Shown: one piece after another, positions 1-9,800 of the stretch
Numbering within the stretch: position 1 is the stretch's first letter
Layout: each line of letters opens with the position of its first letter
Assembly (NCBI GenBank): GCA_030835125.1
Contig: JAUQWM010000063.1
Location: forward strand, 1-64,000
Source: Gemmatimonadaceae bacterium
GTDB lineage: Bacteria > Gemmatimonadota > Gemmatimonadetes > Gemmatimonadales > Gemmatimonadaceae
Direction: 5' to 3'
Length of the DNA stretch: 64,000 nucleotides
Made by a program: the position numbers and the translations under genes
The notes under the pieces: model-generated
Told to the model about the DNA's origin: nothing
Database searches by the model: none
Seen by the model: the letters and a program-made list of their open reading frames with translations, nothing else

Positions 1-204
1 CCCACCGAGGTGGACCCGATCTTCGGGTTGACGATCCCGAAGTCGGTGGCGGACGTGCCGGGCGAGGTCCTGAACCCGCGGAACACCTGGCAGGACCCGG
101 CCAGGTACGACGAGCAGGCCCGGAAGCTGGCGGACATGTTCCGGAAGAACTTCGAGAAGTTCGGGGACGTCGACGCGGCGATCCGGGCCGCGGGCCCGCG
201 TTAG
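1..204 (+). CDS. pckA: ATP-dependent phosphoenolpyruvate carboxykinase, C-terminal end (partial)
   Basis: Only the last 67 codons are in the window; the frame is open from base 1 and ends at TAG. The tail has the typical PckA C-terminus, with DPIFGL, a VLNPRNTW motif and a final MFRKNFEKF helix. The enzyme makes phosphoenolpyruvate from oxaloacetate and ATP in the cytoplasm, the entry step of gluconeogenesis. The catalytic P-loop lies outside the window, so integrity cannot be judged. The ORF track starts at an internal GTG (base 10), which is not the real start. Confidence 0.88.
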   Translation, partial: PTEVDPIFGLTIPKSVADVPGEVLNPRNTWQDPARYDEQARKLADMFRKNFEKFGDVDAAIRAAGPR

Positions 205-247
205 GAGCCGATTTCGAGGCGGCACGACCCCCCGACGGTCACAAGGA

Positions 248-297
248 CCATGGCCTCTGGCCTCTGACCTGTCCGGTTTGGCCTCGGACCTCTGATC
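248..297. repeat. Degenerate 7-bp array (TGGCCTC/TGACCTC type)
   Basis: Units TGGCCTC, TGGCCTC, TGACCTG, then GGCCTCG and GACCTCT, lie between pckA and the HD-domain gene and end about 10 bases before its GTG start. They match the TGACCTC array at 45.3 kb and the GGCCACA units inside the acylase gene. See the finding on heptamer arrays. Confidence 0.6.
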
Positions 298-306
298 CAG
301 CCCGAC

Positions 307-1578
307 GTGGAAATCATCCGGGACCCGCTCTGGAACAACATCACCCTCGATTCACTGGCCATCAGGCTGGTGGATACGAGGGCGTTCCAGCGATTGCGGT
401 ACGTGCGCCAGCTGGGGCTCGCGTACCTCGTCTACCCCGGGGCCACGCACACGCGCTTCGAGCACGCGCTGGGCGCGTGGCACCTCGCCGGCCGCACCCT
501 GACCCTCCTGCAGGCACGCGGGGAGCTGGGGGCGGACCTGGCGGCAGAGGCACCCGTCGTCACGGCCGCCGCGTTGCTGCACGACATCGGCCACTACCCG
601 TTTTCGCATGCGCTCGAGGAGATCGGCGCGCCACACCACGAGGACGTCGCCGCGGCGCTGCTGACCCGCGGTGAGATCGGGGACATCCTGCGATCGGAAC
701 TCGGAACCGACGTGCCGGAACGCATCGTCGCGTTGATCAGGGGTCGCAGCGCCAGCCCGCTCCAGGGGCTGATCTCCGGGTCGCTGGACCTCGACAAGGT
801 CGAGTACCTCAAGCGCGACGCCCTCATGTGCGGCGTCCCGTATGGCGAGATCGACGTGGATCGCCTGCTGCACTCCCTGACGGTCGTGCTCGACCCGGCG
901 ACCGGGCGCCGGACGATGGGCGTCTCGGAAAAGGGGCTCGCGGCCCTGGAATCGCTGCTGTTCGCCAAGTACCAGATGTACCGCAACGTGTACTGGCACC
1001 ACGCCGTCCGCAGCGCGACCGCGATGTACAAGCGGCTGGTGGCCGACGCCATCGACGGGGGCGCGCTGCGCGTGTCGGAGCTGGCATCCTACAGCGATGA
1101 ATCCCTGCTCCACCAGCTGGAAGAGCGGGCGCCGTCGCCGCTCCTGGCGGGGCTCCGCGAACGGCGCTTGTTCAAGCGCGCCTTCGAGTGCCCCAGTGCG
1201 GAGCTCCCGGACGAAGCGGCGGAGTGGATCGCGTCGGACCGGAGGCTCGTGGCGGCGGCAGAGGACCTGCTGGCGCGCGAAGTGGGACTGCAGCCGGGGG
1301 AGTTGCTCCTCGACTACCCGGTCAAGACGCAGATGCTGGACCTGGACCTGCCGGTGATGCGCCGGAACGGCGAAGTGCGCCGCCTGACGGGCGAGGGACT
1401 GGAAGGAGCGATCAACCTGCCCATGCTCTCGACCGAGTTGTATCGCTCGGCGCGCTGGCTCAGGGTCTTCGTCGCGCGCCCGGTGTCGATGGACCGGAAG
1501 GCGGTGGTGCGGCTGGCGACGCTTGCGGAAGCCGAAGTGCGATCGCGGGTCGCGAACGGGGAGGGACTGCTGAGTTGA
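307..1578 (+). CDS. HD-domain phosphohydrolase (COG1078 / dGTPase-like family)
   Basis: A 423-aa protein with the N-terminal signature of the COG1078 family (IRDPLWNNITLDS, then FQRLRYVRQLG). The metal-binding HD motif is seen as HTRFEH and HDIGHYPFSHALE. Relatives hydrolyse nucleotides, some being dNTP triphosphohydrolases; the substrate here is unknown. It is cytoplasmic, with no signal peptide. The start is GTG at 307, the only start that gives the family's usual N-terminus. The last codons and the TGA stop lie inside the GAGTTGA repeat, so the C-terminus may have been set by the array. It converges with the PP2C pair on the other strand. Confidence 0.82.
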   Translation: MEIIRDPLWNNITLDSLAIRLVDTRAFQRLRYVRQLGLAYLVYPGATHTRFEHALGAWHLAGRTLTLLQARGELGADLAAEAPVVTAAALLHDIGHYPFSHALEEIGAPHHEDVAAALLTRGEIGDILRSELGTDVPERIVALIRGRSASPLQGLISGSLDLDKVEYLKRDALMCGVPYGEIDVDRLLHSLTVVLDPATGRRTMGVSEKGLAALESLLFAKYQMYRNVYWHHAVRSATAMYKRLVADAIDGGALRVSELASYSDESLLHQLEERAPSPLLAGLRERRLFKRAFECPSAELPDEAAEWIASDRRLVAAAEDLLAREVGLQPGELLLDYPVKTQMLDLDLPVMRRNGEVRRLTGEGLEGAINLPMLSTELYRSARWLRVFVARPVSMDRKAVVRLATLAEAEVRSRVANGEGLLS

Positions 1579-1636
1579 GAGTTGGGAGTTGAGAGTTGAG
1601 AGAATGCCACCGCTCTCAACTCTCAACTCTCAACTC
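1572..1636. repeat. Inverted pair of 7-bp arrays (GAGTTGA / TCAACTC), probable bidirectional terminator
   Basis: Four GAGTTGA-type units face about three and a half CTCTCAA units across a 10-base loop, so the two arms can pair over nearly 25 bases. The stop codons of both convergent genes (TGA at 1576 on plus, TGA at 1632 on minus) are formed by the repeat itself. The position and strength of the hairpin suggest transcription stops here from both sides. Confidence 0.75.
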
Positions 1637-1794
1637 GCCCCCCGTACCCCCGCGAGCTTGCGCGCGATGCCCCGGTAGAACGCGGCGTCATCCTTCTTCC
1701 CCTCGGCTTCGAGCGACATCGCGCACCGCTCGAGGGCGTACAGGATATTGCCGAGGTACAGTTCCGCGACGCTGCCGACGCTTTCGTCGGGCAT
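1630..1794 (-). CDS. Small conserved-looking protein coupled to the PP2C phosphatase
   Basis: A 54-aa ORF read from an ATG one base after the phosphatase stop (TGA-C-ATG), so translation is probably coupled. The ORF track starts it earlier at 1824, inside the phosphatase, which is unlikely. It is a soluble, helix-rich sequence (ELYLGNILYALERCAMSLEAEG) resembling a helical hairpin, with no motif I can name. It ends in the inverted heptamer array. Its position suggests a partner of the phosphatase; this is an inference from context only. Confidence 0.55.
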   Translation of the reverse strand: MPDESVGSVAELYLGNILYALERCAMSLEAEGKKDDAAFYRGIARKLAGVRGAS

Positions 1795-1795
1795 G

Positions 1796-2626
1796 TCAGC
1801 CGCCGATCGTTGCCGGACCACCAAAGGGTGGCGTGTGACCTTCGGGCAGCGCCGGCGCCTCCTCGGTCCGCTCTTCGTCTCCAGCCGGATCGGTCGAGAT
1901 GACCTGCACGACGACCGCCGTCACGTTGTCCAGCCCGCCGCGATAGTTGGCCTCGGCGATGAGCGCATCGACGATGCGACCCGCGGAGGCGCGCGACAGC
2001 AGCAGTTGCTGGAGCCGGCGGTCATCGACCATGCCCGTCAGGCCGTCGCTGCAGACCAGGAAGACGTCGCCGGGGCGGAAATCGCCCGTGAACGTGTCCG
2101 CCTCGACTTCCTCGCCGGCGCCTACACAACGAGTGATGACGTTGCTGTAGGGGTGGTAGCGGGCCTGCTCGGGGGTCAGCAGCCCGGCATCCACCTGCTC
2201 CTGGACGTAGGAATGGTCCTTGGTCAGCTGGATGAGGGCGCCGTCGCGAAGCAGGTAGACCCTGGAATCCCCGACCTGGCCGATGAGCCAGCGGGACCCG
2301 GCCACGAGCAGGACCGAGACCGTGGTTCCCATGCCCTGCTTGTCCGACTCACTGATGGTGCGGTCGTAGATCGCGCGGTTGGCGTTCCTGATGGACTCGG
2401 CGACCTTGTCCCGCGGCGCCGAACCGGCCAGCTGGTACAAGTCCGTCAGTTCGCGCGAGACGATCTGCACGGCCATCTCGCTGGCGACTTCCCCGGCGGC
2501 GTGCCCCCCCATGCCATCGGCGACGATGAACAACCCTCCCTGCTTGGTGGCATGGGCGAAGAACGAGTCTTCATTCCCCGACCTCACCATGCCCACGTCA
2601 CTGCGGGCCGCAACGTGCATGTCCAC
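1796..2626 (-). CDS. PP2C-type serine/threonine protein phosphatase
   Basis: A 276-aa PPM-family phosphatase. The aspartate metal ligands and family motifs are all present in order: DVGMVRSGNEDS, VADGMGGHAAGE, GTTVSVLLV, QVGDSRVYLL, CSDGLTGMVDD and GGLDNVTAVVV. Proteins of this type (Stp/PrpC) remove phosphate from targets of Hanks-type kinases; no such kinase is in the window. It is soluble, with a short proline-rich tail beyond the last catalytic motif. The start is GTG at 2626 or ATG at 2620. It is read in one unit with the 54-aa protein downstream. Confidence 0.9.
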   Translation of the reverse strand: MDMHVAARSDVGMVRSGNEDSFFAHATKQGGLFIVADGMGGHAAGEVASEMAVQIVSRELTDLYQLAGSAPRDKVAESIRNANRAIYDRTISESDKQGMGTTVSVLLVAGSRWLIGQVGDSRVYLLRDGALIQLTKDHSYVQEQVDAGLLTPEQARYHPYSNVITRCVGAGEEVEADTFTGDFRPGDVFLVCSDGLTGMVDDRRLQQLLLSRASAGRIVDALIAEANYRGGLDNVTAVVVQVISTDPAGDEERTEEAPALPEGHTPPFGGPATIGG

Positions 2627-2940
2627 TAGGCGGCGGTCCCCTGGCGCGGGTTCCTCTGGGGGTTCGGTCTCCGGACGCGCTGCGCAGCATGCTCAGCCGA
2701 CGGGGTCACGGTGGCTCGAACCTCGATTTGTCGCATCTGGGGGAGTGGGGATGGGTCGGCGGGGACCGGCTACCGCGGCCGTCACCGGCCGCTGCCATCC
2801 ATCGCCGCCCGCAATGGAGTGGGGGAAGCTATTCCGGCGCCCGCGGGACACGCAAGCAGCGATGACGACGGGACTTGGGCCGCGCGGACCTGAGAGACCG
2901 CTCATCCGGGAGGGGCCGAGTGGCCGCTTAGCTTTGTGTC
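2627..2940. other. Intergenic region between divergent PP2C and uvrA genes
   Basis: These 314 bases separate two divergent genes and should hold both promoters. Short ORFs here look like chance GC-rich frames. The only regulatory signal I can point to is TAGCTT at 2929-2934, six bases before the uvrA GTG, a possible -10 box giving a leaderless message. No good -35 box is visible. Confidence 0.5.
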
Positions 2941-5790
2941 GTGAAGGATGTGATCCTGGTCCGGGGCGCCCGGCAGAACAACCTGAAGGGTTTCGACGTG
3001 GCGATCCCCCGCCGGCGCCTAACGGTGATCACCGGCCCGTCGGGCTCCGGAAAGTCCTCCCTGGCGTTCGACACCGTCTACGCCGAGGGCCAGCGCCGGT
3101 ACGTGGAGTCCCTCTCCGCCTACGCGCGGCAGTTCCTGGAGCGGATGGAGAAGCCGGACGTGGACGGGATCGACGGCGTCTCGCCCGCGGTGGCGATCGA
3201 GCAGAAGAACCCCACCCGCACGTCGCGATCCACCGTCGGGACCTCCACGGAGGTCTACGACTTCCTGAGGCTCCTCTGGGCCAGGATTGGCAGGACCTTC
3301 TGCCCGCGGTGCGGCCGGGAGTTGAAGCCCGACAGCGTCCAGTCGGTCACGGACCGGCTGCTGGAGATGGAGCCGGGCCGCCGGTTCGTGATCTGCTTCC
3401 CGCTCAAGCTGTCGGCGATCGTGACGGAGGCGATGGTCCAGGAGAACCTGCGGGCGCAGGGATTCCTGCGCGTGGTCCTGGACGGCGAGATGATGACGCT
3501 GGACGAGGCGTCCGAACGCGGCATCGCCGTGACGAAGGCCCTGGAGGTCCTGGTCGCGGTCGACCGGCTCGCGGCCGGCCCGGAAGCGGCAGGGCGGATC
3601 GCCGAAGCGGTGGGGACCGCGTTTCGCGAGGGCGATGGGGAATGCGTCGTCCTCGAGCCCCTCGGTCAGGGGCCACCGGCCACCGGGGTGCCGGGTCACG
3701 AGTCCCGAGGCACGAACCGCGTCCTCCGGTTCACCGAACGGTTCGAGTGCCCGGATGACGGCTTCAGAGCCCCGCAGCCGTCACCGCAACTCTTCTCGTT
3801 CAACAACCCACGGGGCGCGTGTCCCACCTGCAACGGGTTTGGCGCCGTCCTGGAGTACGACGAGGCACTCATCGTGCCGTACCCGGAACGGACTCTCCGC
3901 GAAGGGGCGATCGACCCGTGGACAAAGCCGCGCTACGACGGACGGCGCCGCACGCTCTACGAGTACGCGGCGAAGGAACGGATCGCGACCGACCGCCCGT
4001 GGCGTGACCTCGAGCCCGAGCAGCGCCACAAACTCCTCCACGCACGGACCCGGACCTACAAGGGCATCTTCCCCTTCCTGGCCGACCTCGAGGAAAAACG
4101 CTACAAGCAGTACATCCGGATCTTCCTTCGGCACTACCAGACCGCCAATACCTGCGGCGCTTGCGGTGGGTCACGCCTCCAGCCCGATGCCCTGAACGTG
4201 AAGGTCGCCGGGCGGAGCATCGCGGAAGTGTCCGCCATGACCATCGAGGTGCTGCGGACGTGGGTGCGCCAGCTCGACCTTGCGCCGTTCGAGCGAGAGG
4301 TGGCGCGCCACATCCTCCGTGAGGCCATCGACCGCGTCGACTTCCTCTGCGATGTGGGCCTGGGCTACATCACGCTCGACCGCGCCACGCGGACCCTGTC
4401 GGGCGGGGAGGCACAACGCATCTCGCTCGCCAACTCCCTGGGCGCGCGCCTGGTCGACACGCTGTACGTGCTCGACGAGCCGTCGATCGGGCTGCATCCG
4501 CGGGACATGGACCGGCTGCTGGCGTTGCTGCGGCGGCTGCGAGACGGCGGGAACACGGTGATCGTCGTGGAGCACGACCTCGACGCCATCCGCATGGCCG
4601 ACCACCTCATCGAGTTGGGCCCCGGCAGCGGCGAGCAGGGCGGGCGGATCGTCTTCGAGGGCCCGGTCGCCGACGCCGCGCGCAGCCCGCTCACCGGCAA
4701 GTACCTCACCGGCGAGCTGTCGATTGAAGTGCCCCGGAAGCGACGGCCGCTGTCCCGGTCGCGGCTGGTGCTCAAGGGCGCGCGCGAGCACAACCTCAAG
4801 CGCGTGGACATCGAGATTCCGCTTGGCGCGCTGACGGTGGTGACCGGCGTGTCGGGGTCGGGCAAGAGCACGCTCGTGCACGACGTGCTCTACCGGGCGC
4901 TGGAGACGCGCCTGGCGGGAGAGAACAGCGCGCAGCGGCACCTGGGCGAGCGCGTGGGCGCGTACGCGTCGATGACGGGCGTGGAATCGCTCGATGCGGT
5001 GGTCCTGGTCGACCAGGAACCCATCGGACGGACGCCGAGGTCCAATCCCGTGACGTACGTGAAGGCGTACGACGAGATCCGGCGGATCTTCGCCTCGCAG
5101 CCGCTGGCCCGTCAGCGGAAGTTCACGCCGGGCACGTTCAGCTTCAACGTCGCGGGCGGACGTTGCGACGGCTGCGAGGGCGCCGGCGTGGTGCAGGTGG
5201 AGATGGTGTTCATGGCCGACGTCTTCGTGCCCTGCGACGAGTGCGGGGGCCGGCGATTCAAGCCCGACGTGCTCGAGGTGACGGTGAAGGGCAAGTCGAT
5301 CCACGACGTGCTGCAGCTCACCGTCGACCAGGCGATCCGCTTCTTCGCCTGGGAGGAGAAGCTGGGCCAGACGCTGTGGCAACTGCAGCAGGTGGGGCTC
5401 GGCTACCTGCGGCTGGGGCAGTCGGCAACGACGCTGTCCGGCGGCGAGGCGCAGCGGATCAAGATCGCGCGTGAGCTCGCGTCAGGCGAGCGCCGGGGTG
5501 GGCGGAAGATCTACATCATGGATGAGCCCACCACCGGCTTGCACATCGACGACATCCGGCGCCTGTCGGGCGTGCTGGACCGGCTGGTGGAGGCGGGGCA
5601 TACCCTGGTGCTGATCGAGCACAACCTGGACGTGATCAAGCTGGCGGACTGGGTGATCGACCTGGGCCCCGAAGCCGGGGCCGCCGGCGGCGAGGTGGTG
5701 GCAATGGGGAGACCCGAGGAGATCGCGAAGAACCCGAGGTCGATCACGGGGAAATGGCTGGCACCGTTGCTCGGGAAGCGGGACTCGTGA
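2941..5790 (+). CDS. uvrA: Excinuclease ABC subunit UvrA
   Basis: A 949-aa UvrA, the damage-recognition ATPase of nucleotide excision repair, acting as a dimer with UvrB. Two ABC modules are complete: Walker A GPSGSGKSSL and GVSGSGKSTL, signature LSGGEAQRI twice, and Walker B LYVLDEPSIGLH and IYIMDEPTTGLH. Zinc modules include CPRCG, CPTCNGFG, CGACGGSR and CDGCEGAG. The start is GTG with a possible -10 box six bases upstream. Residues about 241-260 form an extra Gly/Pro-rich stretch encoded by repeat-like DNA before the FTERFECP zinc region. The last codons and stop are made by the GACTCGT array. Confidence 0.97.
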   Translation: MKDVILVRGARQNNLKGFDVAIPRRRLTVITGPSGSGKSSLAFDTVYAEGQRRYVESLSAYARQFLERMEKPDVDGIDGVSPAVAIEQKNPTRTSRSTVGTSTEVYDFLRLLWARIGRTFCPRCGRELKPDSVQSVTDRLLEMEPGRRFVICFPLKLSAIVTEAMVQENLRAQGFLRVVLDGEMMTLDEASERGIAVTKALEVLVAVDRLAAGPEAAGRIAEAVGTAFREGDGECVVLEPLGQGPPATGVPGHESRGTNRVLRFTERFECPDDGFRAPQPSPQLFSFNNPRGACPTCNGFGAVLEYDEALIVPYPERTLREGAIDPWTKPRYDGRRRTLYEYAAKERIATDRPWRDLEPEQRHKLLHARTRTYKGIFPFLADLEEKRYKQYIRIFLRHYQTANTCGACGGSRLQPDALNVKVAGRSIAEVSAMTIEVLRTWVRQLDLAPFEREVARHILREAIDRVDFLCDVGLGYITLDRATRTLSGGEAQRISLANSLGARLVDTLYVLDEPSIGLHPRDMDRLLALLRRLRDGGNTVIVVEHDLDAIRMADHLIELGPGSGEQGGRIVFEGPVADAARSPLTGKYLTGELSIEVPRKRRPLSRSRLVLKGAREHNLKRVDIEIPLGALTVVTGVSGSGKSTLVHDVLYRALETRLAGENSAQRHLGERVGAYASMTGVESLDAVVLVDQEPIGRTPRSNPVTYVKAYDEIRRIFASQPLARQRKFTPGTFSFNVAGGRCDGCEGAGVVQVEMVFMADVFVPCDECGGRRFKPDVLEVTVKGKSIHDVLQLTVDQAIRFFAWEEKLGQTLWQLQQVGLGYLRLGQSATTLSGGEAQRIKIARELASGERRGGRKIYIMDEPTTGLHIDDIRRLSGVLDRLVEAGHTLVLIEHNLDVIKLADWVIDLGPEAGAAGGEVVAMGRPEEIAKNPRSITGKWLAPLLGKRDS
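3661..3720 (+). repeat. In-frame heptamer-like insert within uvrA
   Basis: Units GGCCACC, GGCCACC, GGGG and a GGGTCACGAGTC stretch resemble the intergenic arrays (GGCCACA and GAGTCAC units). They encode about 20 residues (GQGPPATGVPGHESRG) where other UvrA proteins, from memory, are shorter. The reading frame is kept. Confidence 0.45.
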
Positions 5791-5864
5791 CTCGTGACAC
5801 GTGACTCGTGACGCGTGACTCGTGACTCGTGACTCGTGACTCGTGACTCGTGACTCGTGACTCG
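5782..5864. repeat. GACTCGT tandem 7-bp array at the uvrA stop codon
   Basis: About twelve units of GACTCGT, two with single changes (GACACGT, GACGCGT), run through the uvrA stop codon and beyond. The TGA stop is part of the repeat. The minus-strand ORF 5511..6386 reads it as a SHESRVT repeat protein, which I take as an artefact. The same unit, as GAGTCAC, reappears inside the acylase gene at 42.3 kb. Confidence 0.9.
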
Positions 5865-5889
5865 GGGGAATCTGAATCGGGACGCATGC

Positions 5890-5914
5890 TCCGACCTCCG
5901 ACCTCCGACCTCGG
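5890..5914. repeat. Short TCCGACC 7-bp array
   Basis: Three and a half units of CCGACCT lie just beyond the stop codon of the SDR gene on the minus strand and about 25 bases after the GACTCGT array. Together the two fill the gap between convergent uvrA and the SDR gene. Confidence 0.75.
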
Positions 5915-5917
5915 TTC

Positions 5918-6736
5918 TCATATCCCCCGCGACTGCCGTCTCCGCTCCTCCTGGATCTTTCGCACGGTCCTGAGCATTCGGCCGCGAGGACTGAATCTCG
6001 ACATCATCGCCGCCAGGCGAGCCTGGTAGCCCGGGATCACGACGCGCTTGCCGTCCATCGCGCCCTCGAGGGCATCGGAAACGACCTGTTCCACCCTGAC
6101 CGGCGCGGTCCCGCTCGTGCGTGCCTTCGATGACAGGCCGGCCATCTGCTGGAATTCGGTGCGCACCGGGCCGGGACAGAGGGCCGTCACCACGACCCCG
6201 GTGTCGCGGCACTCTTCCCAGAGCGCCTCGGAGAACGAAAGCAGGAACGCCTTCGTCGCGAAGTACATCGCCATCACCGGGCCTGGGGTGAAGGCGGAAA
6301 GTGACGCGACATTGATGACGTGACCGCGCCGCCGCTCGAGCATCCATGGCAGCACGCGCTTGGTGAGGTGCACCGGCGCCGCGCAATTGACCTCGATCAT
6401 CTCGAGTTCACGGGAGAGGTCGGTCTCGCGAAAGAAACCGTGCGTCCCGAAGCCTGCGTTGTTGACCAGCACCGTCACGCGATCCTCGTCAGCAGCGAGC
6501 AGGTCGCAGAGGCGATCACGTTCGGCCGCCCTGGCCAGGTCGACCTCGATCGAGACGCATTGGACGCCATGGACGACCTCCAGTCGTTCGCGAAGGGCCT
6601 CGAGGCGGTCACGGCGCCGGGCGACGAGGACCAGGTCGTGGCCGCGCGCGGCGAGCTGCCGGGCGAATTCCTCGCCGATGCCGCTGGAGGCACCGGTAAT
6701 GATGGCGATGGGTCGGGAGGGAGTAGCCGCGGTCAT
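5918..6736 (-). CDS. Short-chain dehydrogenase/reductase
   Basis: A 272-aa classical SDR. The cofactor motif TGASSGIG is near the N-terminus, then NNAG, and the catalytic Ser (VASLSAF) with YFATK as the YxxxK pair. An arginine pair after the glycine motif (LVARRRDRL) suggests NADP(H). The C-terminal part after the catalytic region is longer than in minimal SDRs and is basic. The substrate is unknown. The start is set at ATG 6736; the ORF track extends further upstream through unlikely sequence. It is divergent from the large lipoprotein gene. Confidence 0.88.
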   Translation of the reverse strand: MTAATPSRPIAIITGASSGIGEEFARQLAARGHDLVLVARRRDRLEALRERLEVVHGVQCVSIEVDLARAAERDRLCDLLAADEDRVTVLVNNAGFGTHGFFRETDLSRELEMIEVNCAAPVHLTKRVLPWMLERRRGHVINVASLSAFTPGPVMAMYFATKAFLLSFSEALWEECRDTGVVVTALCPGPVRTEFQQMAGLSSKARTSGTAPVRVEQVVSDALEGAMDGKRVVIPGYQARLAAMMSRFSPRGRMLRTVRKIQEERRRQSRGI

Positions 6737-6870
6737 GGAGCGAAAGAGGAGAGGGAATGGTCCATAAGCAGTAGCGAAGGCCAGGGTTGGGCAACAACGA
6801 GTCCGGTGTCGTATGAGCCAGCTCGGAGGCCTTTCCCGCATGGGGAGTGGCCCCTTCCGCGAGCGACGAC

Positions 6871-9800
6871 GTGCCCAGTCCACGAGCCCTGCCTGCTGTC
6901 CTGATGTTTCTTGCCGCCTGCGGCGGAGGTGACGGGGTCGCGCCGAACGAGGAACCCGACGGCAGGCCAGCGACACTGGCGATCCAGGGAGGGAACAACC
7001 AGTCCGCAGACCCCGGTACGGAACTGGCGATGCCGCCGACGGTCGTCGTGAAGGATGCCAGCGGAAAAGGCGTCGCGGGCGTCACGGTGTCCTTCTCTGT
7101 CCAGTCCGGCGGTGGATCCGTGGCCAGTTCCACATCCACAACCGGAACCGATGGCGCCGCGAACCCGGGCTCGTGGACCCTGGGACCGCAGTCCGGACCC
7201 AACTCGCTGGAAGCACGCGCGGGTACGCTGACATCGATCACTTTCCACGCGCAGGGCGTCGCGACCCCGCGACTGCTCGCCGATACGGTCGTTGGCACGA
7301 ATGGCGCCACGCTGCAACTCGGCGACGGCACGGCATGGGAAGGCCTCGAATTGACGATTCCCGACGGCTCGTTCGGGGGACCGAGTCACTGGACGTTCCG
7401 CGTCGATCCCTCCGTGACGCCGCCAACCCTTCCCGCGGGCGTGCTCGTCACGAGCCCGGCGCTGGTGCTCACCACCGATCAGGCCCGCGCCGCACACCTG
7501 ATGACATTGCGGGTGCCCGTGAAGCGGACGCCCGGATACGTGAATGCGGTCATCCTGCATGACCCGCTGCGTAACCTCATCGAGGCCTTCCCGATGTTCG
7601 GCGGAGACGCGAACTCGATACTGGTCGGGTCAACACACCTCAACGGGAGCCTGCTGGTTGGACCGGGAAGCGGAGCAGTCCCACGCTTGGCGGCGGCCGG
7701 ATTGACGGGCTCCACCATGTTCACGGTGTCGATCCCCACCGGCCTGCTATCCACGATGGGCAACGTGGTCGAGCGCGTCAGCGAGGTCTTCCAGATCGCC
7801 GAGGGAGGATCGTACCTCTTCCCCGACGGCCACGGCCCGGGGACCTCCCTGCTCAACATGCTGGCCAACGTCGCGAACCCGAATGGCTCGCTCGGGACGC
7901 TGTTCAAGCCGGCGGCGGTGCCTGGCATGCACCTCGACAGCGCGTCGCTGGCAGGGCTTGTCGCCATCGCGAGGCGCTATCAGGCGGAAGGCGGGTTGCT
8001 GACTCCGGTCTACAACGGCATTGGCACCCTGATAAGTCCGTTCTCCCCACCGGTGCGTGACTCGCTCACGGACGTCACGCTGCGCGTGGCGCTGCTCCTC
8101 AACAGGCTGCCCCAGATGGTCATGTTCGTGAGGCGCATCGCAAGCGCGCCGTATGCGACGACCGACGTCTCGTTCAGCACGGCGATCGGTGCGGGCCCCT
8201 CGGGCGTCGAATACGTAGACCCCACCGTGCCGCAAGTCGCCAAGTACCTCCGTTCGTTAGGCGGTCTGGGATTCTCGTCGCGGGCCTTCCAGGTCGTGCA
8301 GGACGCGCTCCCGGCCGACGCCGAGGCGGTCGTGGCCCTGGGGACGTCGTTCCTCTTCCCCGTCGAACGGTATCTCGACACTGTGGGAAAGGTGATGGCC
8401 TTCCAGCGGCAGGCGTTGGCCGCCGAGGCACAGTTGCCGGAGGTCATCATGGAACTCCGGAATGCCGCCAACATGGACTGGGTGTCCATCGTCAGCGGCG
8501 TGGTGCGGTCGGACAGCGCCGAGATACGGGTGCGATGCACCCAGTGTACCGATGCGGTGCCGATCGGGACGGATCCGGAACTGCAGGAAGCGATCGCGGT
8601 CGACCCCGGCAGCGGCGCGGTGAGGTCGCGGAGCCGTATCCCGGGCAGCATCGGCTTCCTGGTCGGCCCGTTCCTCGCCAACCTGACGAACGGCGCCCTC
8701 ACGCAGGTTGTTGGTGGCATTTTCTCGAGAGTGCTCTCGTTCCTTGGCCCGGCCCCGACACCACGGGCCGGGGGTCTTCCGGCCGCAATGGCGGCGACCG
8801 GCCCGGTCGTCTCACGGATGCTGACCCCGCTCAACGTCCAGTTGCGGCGGATGGACATGCAGCTCGACCCGGGATCGCAGGTCATCCAGCGGCACACGCG
8901 AGCCGACTTCATCGTGCGCAACGCCCTGCCCGGCGCCAACGGGCAGCTCGAGTGGAAGTTCGGCGATGCGAGCGCACCAGTCACTGAAGCCGGCGGCGAC
9001 ACCACCGGCTCGCACATCTACCACCAGAAAGGGACGTTCACGGTCGAGGCCACGTTGCTGCAGTCCGCCAAGCGGATCGCCCAGGTCACCGGGACCGTCG
9101 TGGTGCGGGATTCATTCACGGTGGACCCGGTCGCGGACACGGCGCAGGTGGACAGCCTGGTGCGATTCACGGCGCGTCCGCACGGTGACGTCCCCGCCTC
9201 GGCGCGATATGTCTGGACCTTCGGCGACAGCACGCCGCCGGACACCATGCTGAACGACTCCTTGGCGACCCACACGTACAAGGCGCCGGGCACGTACACG
9301 GTCACCGTCGAGTTGTGGGATGCGATCGCGAATGTCAGGCACGGAGTCGCGACCGCCACCGTAACGGTGGTGCAGCCTTCATTTATCCAGGTGGCCGTCG
9401 GCAGCGCACACACGTGCGCCATCGCGCCCGGCGGGGACGCGTGGTGCTGGGGAAAGAACACGACGGGGCAGCTCGGCAATGGCACCACGACGAGAAGCAC
9501 GCGCCCCGTGAAGGTCCTCGGCGGCAGGAAGTTCATGCAGGTGGGCGCCGGCACGGAGCACACCTGTGGGCTCACCACCGGCGGTGCCGCCTGGTGCTGG
9601 GGGGACCGCACCTCCGCCCAACTGGGGGATGGTTCGCCATTTGGACCACTGGCCCCTCCCGCCTTGCAGCCCGTCGCCGTCCAGGGTACTCCGGCGCTGG
9701 TCGCCATCAGCGTCGGAGGCCGCACGACGTGCGGTCGGACCGCGGGTGGTCAGCTCTGGTGCTGGGGCTACAACGGATTCACGCAAATCGGTGACGGCAC

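Noticed and set aside
5782-5864. CRISPR array
   Set aside because: Units are 7 bases with no spacers, and no cas genes are present.
5511-6386. Minus-strand protein with SHESRVT repeats
   Set aside because: It is only the translation of the GACTCGT array joined to antisense uvrA and out-of-frame SDR sequence.
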